Shown: in pieces, positions 1 to 4,849 of the stretch
Layout of the letters: each line of letters begins with the position of its first letter
Numbering within the stretch: the stretch's first letter is position 1
Source of the DNA: an uncultured Collinsella sp.
GTDB lineage: Bacteria > Actinomycetota > Coriobacteriia > Coriobacteriales > Coriobacteriaceae
Assembly (NCBI GenBank): GCA_900554455.1
Contig: USHT01000105.1
Span: forward strand, 1-5,017
Length of the DNA stretch: 5,017 nucleotides
Direction: 5' to 3'
Translations under genes and position numbers: made by a program
Notes under the pieces: model-generated
The model's input: only the letters and a program-made list of their open reading frames with translations
Database searches by the model: none
What the model was told of the DNA's origin: nothing

Positions 1-68
1 TACGTAAATGTCGCCGGATATTCCTCGGTCGGCTCCTCGCCCCACAGCGCATGGCTCTCGACAATCAT
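1..68 (-). CDS. 5' end of a minus-strand gene, product uncertain (possibly an alpha/beta hydrolase)
   Basis: Reading the minus strand from the ATG at 68-66 gives an open frame running off the left edge: MIVESHALWGEEPTEEYPAT, then FT. A good Shine-Dalgarno (AAGGGAG on the minus strand, 80-74) sits 5 bases before the ATG, which makes the start convincing. The gene is divergent from the PTS gene. Only about 22 residues are visible, so the function cannot be assigned. The pattern of a short N-terminus with 'LW', an acidic/proline stretch and then an aromatic/Thr-rich strand resembles the beginning of some acetyl-esterase-type alpha/beta hydrolases. That is a weak resemblance from memory and should be treated as a guess. 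The existence of a gene is much more certain than its product. Confidence 0.6.
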   Translation of the reverse strand, partial: MIVESHALWGEEPTEEYPATFT

Positions 69-73
69 ATGTG

Positions 74-80
74 CTCCCTT
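74..80 (-). promoter_or_regulatory. Ribosome binding site of the minus-strand gene
   Basis: AAGGGAG on the minus strand lies 5 bases upstream of the ATG at 68-66. It fixes the start of the truncated gene at the left edge. Confidence 0.6.
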
Positions 81-81
81 C

Positions 82-116
82 GCGCAAATTATGCGCCCTT
101 GTTTTTCGCGTCTAAG
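82..116 (-). promoter_or_regulatory. Candidate minus-strand promoter with overlapping dyad
   Basis: On the minus strand CATAAT (93-88) is a good -10 match (5 of 6). CTTAGA (116-111) is a weak -35 (3 of 6) at a 17-base spacing. The -10 lies inside a dyad, GCGCA/TGCGC (82-86 and 92-96, 5-base centre), which could be an operator. The inferred transcription start would fall close to the ribosome binding site, giving a very short leader, so the assignment is tentative. Confidence 0.35.
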
Positions 117-194
117 CGTATCCCACTTGAGCCCGTGGCGAAGAAACACTCCGGCAATAAGTTTCCCTTCAACTGATATATCACATAATCCCAG

Positions 195-223
195 TTCAGA
201 GGTATCGTTGAGCAGCGTAAAAT
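195..223 (+). promoter_or_regulatory. Candidate sigma70-type promoter for the PTS EIIA gene
   Basis: TTCAGA (195-200, 4 of 6 to TTGACA) and TAAAAT (218-223, 5 of 6 to TATAAT) are separated by exactly 17 bases. Transcription would begin near 230 and give a leader of about 80 bases before the ATG at 312. A perfect 10-bp palindrome (TGATATATCA, 174-183) lies just upstream of the -35 and could be an activator or repressor site. A second TTGACC (231-236) has no well-spaced -10 and is less convincing. Confidence 0.45.
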
Positions 224-301
224 AGGGGCGTTGACCAAGCCGCGAAACACGTATGAAACGTTTCCGGCAAACCAAGCGCGTGATATGCGCCTATTTAAGT
301 T

Positions 302-306
302 GGAGG
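302..306 (+). promoter_or_regulatory. Ribosome binding site that sets the EIIA start
   Basis: GGAGG stands 5 bases before the ATG at 312. No comparable site precedes the upstream in-frame TTG at 231 or the ATG at 285, so this site selects 312 as the start. Confidence 0.75.
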
Positions 307-311
307 CAACT

Positions 312-875
312 ATGGGTCTGCTCGATTCGTTTAAGTCCACCTTCACCTCGGCGGGCGAGGCATCCGTTCCGCCCGCAGCAAGCTTCGCTACCCGCGAAGG
401 CGTCATCTATGCCCCCGTCAACGGCGTGCTCGTCAACCTGAACGAGGTTCCCGACGAGACGATCGCCTCGGGCATGCTTGGCCAGGGCTATGGCATCGAG
501 CCCATTACCGGCACCATCTATGCGCCCGCCAACGGCCGCATCGGCGCCACCACCGTCACCAACCACTCCATTGGCATGATTACCGAGGACGGTCTTCGCG
601 TGTTCATCCATGTTGGCCTGGGCACCGTGGAAATGAACGGCAAGGGTTTTGCCCGCTTTGTCGAGATGGGCGATGTGGTCAAGGCAGGCCAGCCGCTCAT
701 CAGCTTCGACCGCGAGGCCATTAAGGCCGCTGGTCACGAGGACATCGTAACCGTCATCGTCTCCGAGCTCGATCGCCTTAAGAGCATCGACCATGTCGGC
801 GAGTCTGGAACGCTTATCGGCGGCAACCCGCTCGTCAAGCTTGGCGACCCGCTGCTGGTAGCCAAGACTAAGTAG
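312..875 (+). CDS. crr: PTS glucose-family EIIA protein (Crr-like, stand-alone)
   Basis: This 187-residue protein is a single-domain phosphocarrier of the sugar phosphotransferase system. The family accepts phosphate from HPr on a histidine and passes it to an EIIB domain for sugar uptake; it acts in the cytoplasm. The fold signature is clear: YAPVNG (33-38), NEVPD (44-48), the YAPANG strand (70-75), TNHSIG with His85, and the active-site block [16 protein letters not shown] with His100. The 15-residue spacing of His85 and His100 equals that of His75 and His90 in E. coli EIIA-Glc, so His100 should be phosphorylated. The N-terminus MGLLDSFKS closely matches the E. coli MGLFDKLKS, which together with the ribosome binding site supports this start over upstream in-frame codons. 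An unusual point is Gly104 where E. coli has Asp94. No EIIB/EIIC, HPr or EI gene is nearby, so it must serve partners encoded elsewhere. The symbol is by family only; regulatory roles known for E. coli Crr should not be assumed. Confidence 0.9.
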   Translation: MGLLDSFKSTFTSAGEASVPPAASFATREGVIYAPVNGVLVNLNEVPDETIASGMLGQGYGIEPITGTIYAPANGRIGATTVTNHSIGMITEDGLRVFIHVGLGTVEMNGKGFARFVEMGDVVKAGQPLISFDREAIKAAGHEDIVTVIVSELDRLKSIDHVGESGTLIGGNPLVKLGDPLLVAKTK

Positions 876-912
876 CCAGGCCCCGCGCCACAAAGCCAAA
901 AGGCACCTCGTC

Positions 913-950
913 AAGCGCCCGCGACCATTTGGCCGCGGGCGCTTTTCGTT
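913..950 (+). terminator. Rho-independent terminator after the EIIA gene
   Basis: An 11-bp perfect stem, AAGCGCCCGCG (913-923) with CGCGGGCGCTT (934-944), encloses a 10-base loop that can form two further C-G pairs. It is followed by TTTTCGTTT. It lies 37 bases after the stop codon and separates the EIIA gene from asnS. Confidence 0.9.
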
Positions 951-1001
951 TGAAAAACCATCCCGCCAATGCCTTATCTGTATAGCCCAAATGAGCCGAG
1001 C

Positions 1002-1010
1002 TGCTAGAAT
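1002..1010 (+). promoter_or_regulatory. Extended -10 promoter for asnS
   Basis: TGCTAGAAT combines the TGn extension with a -10 of TAGAAT (5 of 6 to TATAAT). No good -35 lies 16-18 bases upstream (the region reads TATAGC/ATAGCC), which is typical of extended -10 promoters. Transcription would start near 1016-1018, leaving a leader of about 40 bases. That is too short for a T-box, so tRNA-sensing control of asnS is unlikely here. Confidence 0.5.
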
Positions 1011-1046
1011 ATCGAACTGTATGGATAACTATCATTCAACCGTTAT

Positions 1047-1053
1047 GGGAGGA
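1047..1053 (+). promoter_or_regulatory. Ribosome binding site that sets the asnS GTG start
   Basis: GGGAGGA precedes the GTG at 1057 by 3 bases (4 from the GGAGG core). This is short but acceptable. In-frame ATG codons at 991, 1021 and 1045 lack any such site. Confidence 0.7.
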
Positions 1054-1056
1054 TAC

Positions 1057-2460
1057 GTGAACCGCACCAAAATCGCGCAGCTCTATGCCGATGCCGAGTC
1101 GCTCGGCGGCCAGACCGTCACCGTCGCCGGCTGGGTCAAATCCGTCCGCGACATGAAGAACTTTGGCTTTGTTACGCTCAACGACGGCAGCTGCTTCCGC
1201 GACCTGCAGGTCGTCATGAACCGCGAGGCACTCGACAACTACGACGAGATCGCCCATCAAAACGTCTCGGCCGCACTCATTTGCACCGGCACCGTCAAGC
1301 TGACCCCCGATGCGCCCCAGCCTTTCGAGCTTTCTGCCACCTCCATCGAGGTCGAGGGCGTCAGCGCCCCGGATTACCCGCTGCAGAAGAAGCGCGCAAC
1401 CGTCGAGTTCCTGCGCACCCAGCAGCACCTGCGTCCGCGCACCAACCTGTTCCGCGCCGTGTTCCGCATCCGCTCTGTCGCGGCTGCCGCCATCCACCGC
1501 TTCTTCCAGGAGCAGGGCTTTGTCTATGTCAACACCCCCATCATCACCACGAGTGACTGCGAGGGCGCCGGCGAGATGTTCCGCGTGACCACGCTCGACC
1601 CCAAAAACCCGCCCCTCACCGAGGCCGGCGAGGTCGACTGGAGCCAGGACTTCTTTGGCAAGCACGCGAGCCTTACCGTGTCCGGCCAGCTCAATGCCGA
1701 GAACTTTGCCATGGCCTTTGGCGACGTGTACACCTTTGGCCCCACCTTCCGTGCCGAGAACTCCAACACCACGCGCCACGCCGCCGAGTTTTGGATGATC
1801 GAGCCCGAGATGGCCTTTGCCGACCTTAACGACTACATGGATAACGCCGAGGCCATGCTCAAGTACGTCCTCAAGGACGTTATGGCCACCTGCCCCGACG
1901 AGCTCAATATGCTCAACAAGTTTGTGGACAAGGGTCTGCTCGAGCGCCTGGACCATGTCGCCAACTCCGACTTTGCCCGCGTTACCTACACCGAGGCCGT
2001 CGAGATCCTGGAGCAGGCAGTCGCTGCTGGCCACCAGTTTGATTACCCCGTCAGCTGGGGCATCGACCTGCAGACCGAGCACGAGCGCTTCCTGACCGAG
2101 GAGCACTTTAAGCGCCCGACCTTCGTGACCGACTACCCGGCCGAGATCAAGGCGTTCTACATGCGCATGAACGAGGACGGCAAGACCGTCGCCGCCGCCG
2201 ACTGCCTGGTTCCCGGTATCGGCGAGATTATCGGCGGCTCCCAGCGCGAGGAGCGCCTGGATCTGCTCGAGGCCCGCATCAAGGACCTGGGCATGAATCC
2301 CGAGCAGTACAAGTACTACCTTGACCTGCGCCGCTACGGTTCCTGCAAGCACGCCGGCTACGGTCTGGGCTTCGAGCGCTTGGTCATGTATCTGACCGGC
2401 GTGGGCAACATCCGCGACGTCCTGCCGCACCCGCGCACCGTGGGCAACGCCGACTTCTAA
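1057..2460 (+). CDS. asnS: Asparaginyl-tRNA synthetase
   Basis: This cytoplasmic enzyme charges tRNA-Asn with asparagine using ATP. It is 467 residues from the GTG, almost exactly the E. coli length (466). The N-terminal OB-fold anticodon-binding domain covers about residues 1-110 ([12 protein letters not shown], then [12 protein letters not shown]). The class II catalytic core follows: YPLQKKR and [13 protein letters not shown] at the domain junction, motif 1 with [16 protein letters not shown], motif 2 with TFRAENSNT (Arg232 in FRAE), and motif 3 GYGLGFERL (Arg441). The EGAGEMF block, the YPLQKK junction and the length identify it as AsnRS rather than AspRS, which is larger in bacteria. The family normally starts right at [15 protein letters not shown] sequence, matching [11 protein letters not shown] after the GTG, so in-frame extensions to 991 are rejected. 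It forms a single-gene unit between two terminators. Its presence suggests direct charging of Asn-tRNA; a transamidation route encoded elsewhere is not excluded. Confidence 0.97.
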   Translation: MNRTKIAQLYADAESLGGQTVTVAGWVKSVRDMKNFGFVTLNDGSCFRDLQVVMNREALDNYDEIAHQNVSAALICTGTVKLTPDAPQPFELSATSIEVEGVSAPDYPLQKKRATVEFLRTQQHLRPRTNLFRAVFRIRSVAAAAIHRFFQEQGFVYVNTPIITTSDCEGAGEMFRVTTLDPKNPPLTEAGEVDWSQDFFGKHASLTVSGQLNAENFAMAFGDVYTFGPTFRAENSNTTRHAAEFWMIEPEMAFADLNDYMDNAEAMLKYVLKDVMATCPDELNMLNKFVDKGLLERLDHVANSDFARVTYTEAVEILEQAVAAGHQFDYPVSWGIDLQTEHERFLTEEHFKRPTFVTDYPAEIKAFYMRMNEDGKTVAAADCLVPGIGEIIGGSQREERLDLLEARIKDLGMNPEQYKYYLDLRRYGSCKHAGYGLGFERLVMYLTGVGNIRDVLPHPRTVGNADF

Positions 2461-2506
2461 TCGTCGGACACTAGCTCGCGTCGCCACACGCCAACGCTCA
2501 TCGCAT

Positions 2507-2542
2507 AAGCGTCTCTCGACATCGGTCGAGAGACGCTTTTTT
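2507..2542 (+). terminator. Rho-independent terminator of asnS
   Basis: A perfect 14-bp stem, AAGCGTCTCTCGAC (2507-2520) with GTCGAGAGACGCTT (2525-2538), has a 4-base loop (ATCG) and runs into six T residues (2537-2542). It starts 46 bases after the asnS stop and is one of the clearest signals in the window. Confidence 0.96.
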
Positions 2543-2601
2543 CAACAGCATCCGTCAAGCTTTTGGTAAGTTTTTGGTCAGTTGAGCAGGGCTGTTGAAA
2601 A
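2539..2601. repeat. 11-bp perfect inverted repeat enclosing a tandem repeat
   Basis: TTTTCAACAGC (2539-2549) and GCTGTTGAAAA (2591-2601) are exact reverse complements, 41 bases apart. The left arm overlaps the T-tract of the asnS terminator. The enclosed segment carries an 11-nt tandem repeat (see 2557-2578). I see no coding potential inside. It could be a remnant of a small mobile or repetitive element, a looped protein-binding site, or a large stem-loop in RNA; the sequence alone does not decide. Confidence 0.6.
2557..2578. repeat. 11-nt tandem repeat, two copies
   Basis: AAGCTTTTGGT (2557-2567) is followed directly by AAGTTTTTGGT (2568-2578), differing at one position. The unit length is near one helical turn, so both copies present the same DNA face, as paired protein-binding sites do. 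No protein is known to me for this motif. Confidence 0.6.
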
Positions 2602-2718
2602 CTCGCCCCGCCGTTTGCCGACGACTACCGACCGCCCAGAGCGCCCTGCGCCCCTGGGAAAGCCCCACGTCCTAGGCTCCATACCGTCGCCACCCAAAAC
2701 GGAAAGGACGTGGACACC

Positions 2719-3504
2719 ATGACCGAAGCCGCTGTTGAAACCTACGACACCACGACTAGAGGCGCCGCCTCGATGGCAGCCTATCGCGCCGTTCGCATCC
2801 TGCAACTATTAAGCGAAAACACCGGCGAGGACAAGGCCATGCTTTCCGATGAGTTGATCCGGCGCCTCGCCCATCCCGACGACCCCGCCCGCATGCCCAT
2901 CTCGGCGGCGCGGCGCAGCATCTACACCGCCATCTCCGCGCTTCGCCATGCCGGATACGAAATTGAGTACAAACGCGGCGTGGGCTACAAACTTCTTACC
3001 CGCCCGCTCACCGATGAAGAGATCATCCGGCTCCACGGTATGGTCATGCGCAACCGCTCCACGCCTATCGCTATCCGCAAGAGCATGGCGCAGCACTTAG
3101 TTGCCATGGCGAGTGCCGACGTTCGCGGCTACCTCGATACACCCGAACCCGCTCCAAGCGCAGGCAGCAAGGCTACCAAGGCAACGCGCACGCCCATCAA
3201 GCGCATCGACACGTGCGAGCTCGTCGAGCAGGCCATCGACCACGGAACCACGGTGAGTTTTGATATTTCGAGCGTCACGACACGTGGCGAAACCGAAGCA
3301 GCACGGATGACACTCCGTCCCTTTGCCATCAAGCAACGAGACGGCATCTCGTATTTGCTGGGAACGGTCTACGACGCCCGAGGCGCCGATGACACGTTGC
3401 GTACTGTAGAGATTGGCCGAATGAGAAACGTCACCACACGTCTCCTCGACGGCAAGAAGCTCTTCGCCGCCCTGGACGAGGACGACGCCTCCTCCGCCGC
3501 ATAA
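2719..3504 (+). CDS. Winged-helix/WYL-type transcriptional regulator
   Basis: This 261-residue protein is a predicted cytoplasmic DNA-binding regulator. Residues about 19-93 form an N-terminal winged helix: a leading helix (AAYRAVRILQLLSE), a second helix (LSDELIRRL), a probable recognition helix in SAARRSIYTAISALRHAG and a wing ending in EYKRGVGYKLL. After a helical linker (about 97-133) and a low-complexity Pro/Ala/Lys stretch (142-160), residues 166-243 fit a WYL-like effector domain: a strand in GTTVSFDISS, RPFAIKQRDGISYLLGT, then RTVEIGRMRNV. The name-giving Trp is replaced by Ser211 (SYL), so the domain is divergent. The C-terminus is an acidic tail (DEDDASSAA). ATG 2719 is preferred over the in-frame GTG at 2710 because AAAGGA (2703-2708) lies 10 bases before the ATG but only 1 base before the GTG. 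No convincing promoter or terminator is seen. Its target is unknown; the transporter immediately downstream is a candidate. Confidence 0.75.
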   Translation: MTEAAVETYDTTTRGAASMAAYRAVRILQLLSENTGEDKAMLSDELIRRLAHPDDPARMPISAARRSIYTAISALRHAGYEIEYKRGVGYKLLTRPLTDEEIIRLHGMVMRNRSTPIAIRKSMAQHLVAMASADVRGYLDTPEPAPSAGSKATKATRTPIKRIDTCELVEQAIDHGTTVSFDISSVTTRGETEAARMTLRPFAIKQRDGISYLLGTVYDARGADDTLRTVEIGRMRNVTTRLLDGKKLFAALDEDDASSAA

Positions 3505-3513
3505 GACCCTCCG

Positions 3514-3546
3514 CCGCCCATTCGACTACCCGTACCGCCCATCCGA
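3514..3546. repeat. 12-bp direct repeat spaced by two helical turns
   Basis: CCGCCCATTCGA (3514-3525) and CCGCCCATCCGA (3535-3546) match at 11 of 12 positions and start 21 bp apart. They lie between the regulator's stop codon and the promoter of the binding-protein gene, at about -95 to -63 from its predicted start. The geometry suits a pair of binding sites for a transcription factor, which is an inference from spacing alone. Confidence 0.45.
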
Positions 3547-3573
3547 TTCTGTATTAAAAAACCCGCCAGGCTG

Positions 3574-3604
3574 TTGTAAAAATGGACATCAGCGCTACTA
3601 TAGT
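3574..3604 (+). promoter_or_regulatory. Promoter of the ABC transporter genes
   Basis: TTGTAA (3574-3579, 4 of 6 to TTGACA) is followed after 16 bases by TACTAT (3596-3601). An overlapping -10, TATAGT (3599-3604, 5 of 6), has a 19-base spacing. Either gives a transcription start around 3607-3611 and a leader of about 55 bases to the ATG at 3665. Confidence 0.55.
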
Positions 3605-3606
3605 TC

Positions 3607-3655
3607 CACTTGCACTTTGTCCCAGTGCAGTGTTTCCAGCCATTTTTATACTGGG
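3607..3655 (+). promoter_or_regulatory. Leader or operator dyad with competing Shine-Dalgarno pairing
   Basis: CACT-T-GCACT (3607-3616) pairs with AGTGCAGTG (3624-3632) as a 9-bp stem with one bulged T and a 7-base loop, located at the predicted transcription start. A second pairing, CCCAGT (3621-3626) with ACTGGG (3650-3655), overlaps the first stem and would cover part of the ribosome binding site GGGGG (3653-3657). It may be an operator at +1, an RNA switch, or both; no known riboswitch class is recognised. Confidence 0.35.
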
Positions 3656-3664
3656 GGTAATGAT

Positions 3665-4645
3665 ATGAAGGACATCACCATCAGCCGCAGGAGCCTTCTG
3701 GTCTCCGCCGGCCTGCTCGCGCTCGCCCCGCTCGCCGGATGCGGCGGCAACTCTGTTTCCGGCTCTGCTGCCGCCGGTTCCGACTACACCATCGGCGTTC
3801 TGCAGCTCACCGAGCACTCCGCACTCGACGCCGCCAACGATGGCTTTGTCAAGGCCATCAAGGAGAGCGGCCTTAAGGTCAAGATCGACCAGAAAAACGC
3901 CCAGAACGACCAGTCCACGTGTAAGTCCATTGCCGACAAGTTTGTGGGCGACAACGTCAACCTGATTTATGCCATCGCCACGCCCGCCGCGCAGGCTGCC
4001 GCCGGCGCCACGGCCGATATCCCCATCGTGGGCTGTGCCATCACCGACTACGCCGCCTCCGGCCTGGTCCAGGACAACGACAAGCCCGGCACCAACGTCA
4101 CGGGTGCTTCCGACCTCACCCCGGTCGCCGAGCAGCTCGAGATGATGCAGAAGGTCCTGCCCGACGTTAAAAAGGTTGGTCTGCTCTACTGCACCGCCGA
4201 GTCCAACTCCGACGTCCAGATCAAGGCCGCCAAGAAGGAGCTCGACAAGCTGGGCCTCCAGTACACTGACTTCACCGTCTCGAGCTCCAACGAGATTCAG
4301 TCCGTCGTCGAGTCTGCCGTGGGCAAGGTCGACGCGCTGTACTCCCCCACCGACAACACCATCGCCGCGGGCGCTTCGCAGGTCGGCCAGATCTGCAAGG
4401 AGAATAAGCTCCCCTTCGTGACTGGCGAGGAGGGTATGTGCATGGCCGGCGGCCTGTTCACCCTCTCCATCAACTATGAGGACCTGGGCTACGCCGCGGG
4501 CGAGATGGCCGTTAAGATCCTGAAGGGCGAGGCCAAGCCCGAAGACATGCCGATCAAGCACCTCTCGAGCAAGGACCTGGTCGTCGTCAAGAACGACGAG
4601 ATGGCCGAGGCCCTGGGTATCGACCTTTCCGCTCTGGACGAGTAG
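3665..4645 (+). CDS. ABC transporter substrate-binding lipoprotein, TrpX family
   Basis: This 326-residue extracytoplasmic protein captures the ligand for an ABC importer. Residues 1-26 form a lipoprotein signal peptide: a twin arginine in SRRSLL (7-12), a hydrophobic core and a lipobox LAGC with lipidated Cys26, followed by a Gly/Ser/Ala linker to about 39. The mature part has the two-lobe layout of the family typified by streptococcal TrpX: IGVLQLTEHSALDAANDGF (43-61), IYAIATPAAQAAA (101-113), IPIVGCAITD (119-128), NVTGASD (144-150), KKVGLLYCTAESNSDVQ (169-185), YSPTDNTIA (226-234) and the near-C-terminal NYEDLGYAAGEMAVKIL (270-286). Related systems import aromatic amino acids, but others in the family take different ligands, so the substrate is not assigned. 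The start at ATG 3665 has GGGGG 7 bases upstream and directly begins the signal peptide; an upstream in-frame TTG at 3617 would bury it. The permease follows, confirming the operon. Confidence 0.9.
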   Translation: MKDITISRRSLLVSAGLLALAPLAGCGGNSVSGSAAAGSDYTIGVLQLTEHSALDAANDGFVKAIKESGLKVKIDQKNAQNDQSTCKSIADKFVGDNVNLIYAIATPAAQAAAGATADIPIVGCAITDYAASGLVQDNDKPGTNVTGASDLTPVAEQLEMMQKVLPDVKKVGLLYCTAESNSDVQIKAAKKELDKLGLQYTDFTVSSSNEIQSVVESAVGKVDALYSPTDNTIAAGASQVGQICKENKLPFVTGEEGMCMAGGLFTLSINYEDLGYAAGEMAVKILKGEAKPEDMPIKHLSSKDLVVVKNDEMAEALGIDLSALDE

Positions 4646-4671
4646 CGCCATGCGCGGCGATGCGTCTAGAG

Positions 4672-4755
4672 CCTGTGCTCGCGCTACAGCCGTGTTATTC
4701 AATATCTGAGCCACAGGGGCGGGCGCTGTAGACCGGCGTCCGCCCTGCTTGTTTC
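4672..4755 (+). terminator. Terminator-like hairpin between binding protein and permease, with competing upstream pairings
   Basis: CAGGG/CGGGCGC (4714-4726, bulged G at 4719) pairs with GCGTCCGCCCTG (4736-4747), giving a 12-bp stem with one G-U pair and a 9-base loop. It is followed by the weak T-tract CTTGTTTC. Two upstream segments can compete with the left arm: CCTGTG (4672-4677) with CACAGG (4712-4717), and CTACAGC (4684-4690) with GCTGTAG (4725-4731). Lying inside an operon, it is more likely a partial terminator, attenuator or mRNA-stabilising hairpin than a full stop; this would keep the lipoprotein in excess over the permease. Confidence 0.55.
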
Positions 4756-4803
4756 AGGTAAAACAAAACGTCTGTCTGCAGCTCTTCTATGCATTGTTAC
4801 CGC

Positions 4804-4809
4804 TATTAT
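4804..4809 (+). promoter_or_regulatory. Possible internal -10 element before the permease
   Basis: TATTAT matches 5 of 6 positions of the -10 consensus, 40 bases before the permease start. No acceptable -35 lies 15-18 bases upstream and there is no TGn extension, so it is only a weak candidate for an internal promoter in the 204-base gap. Confidence 0.2.
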
Positions 4810-4835
4810 GGTGAATCACGTGTCCACCCTATCCT

Positions 4836-4841
4836 AGGAGG
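4836..4841 (+). promoter_or_regulatory. Ribosome binding site of the permease
   Basis: AGGAGG stands 8 bases before the ATG at 4850. A nearer ATG at 4843 lies only 1 base after the site and is in a different frame, so 4850 is the start. Confidence 0.8.
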
Positions 4842-4849
4842 TATGAAGC

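Noticed and set aside
291..914. Minus-strand open frame opposite the EIIA gene
   Set aside because: It overlaps the conserved EIIA domain, lacks family resemblance and runs through the EIIA terminator.
945..1056. Possible T-box leader before asnS
   Set aside because: The predicted leader is only about 40 bases, with no specifier stem, T-box sequence or antiterminator.
1036..2487. Long minus-strand open frame (483 codons) opposite asnS
   Set aside because: It is the antisense shadow of a well-identified synthetase gene in GC-rich DNA; the translation is Gly/Val/Ala/Asp-rich with no recognisable domain, and asnS explains the region fully.
2578..2805. Minus-strand 75-codon frame across the region before the regulator
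   Set aside because: The Gly/Arg-rich composition is that of a shadow, it overlaps the regulator start, and no ribosome binding site or homology is evident.
3547..3570. Possible minus-strand terminator (GGCGGG followed by six T on the minus strand)
   Set aside because: No complementary CCCGCC arm lies on the required side, so no hairpin forms and no minus-strand gene ends there.
3660..3668. Two-codon mini-ORF ATG-ATA-TGA overlapping the start of the binding-protein gene
   Set aside because: Its ATG is only 2 bases from the GGGGG site, too close for efficient initiation, while the ATG at 3665 has ideal spacing; probably coincidental.
3554..4714. Long minus-strand open frame (386 codons) opposite the binding-protein gene
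   Set aside because: It is antisense to a clear lipoprotein with signal peptide and family motifs; its product is a low-complexity Leu/Val/Gly/Asp-rich sequence typical of shadow frames.
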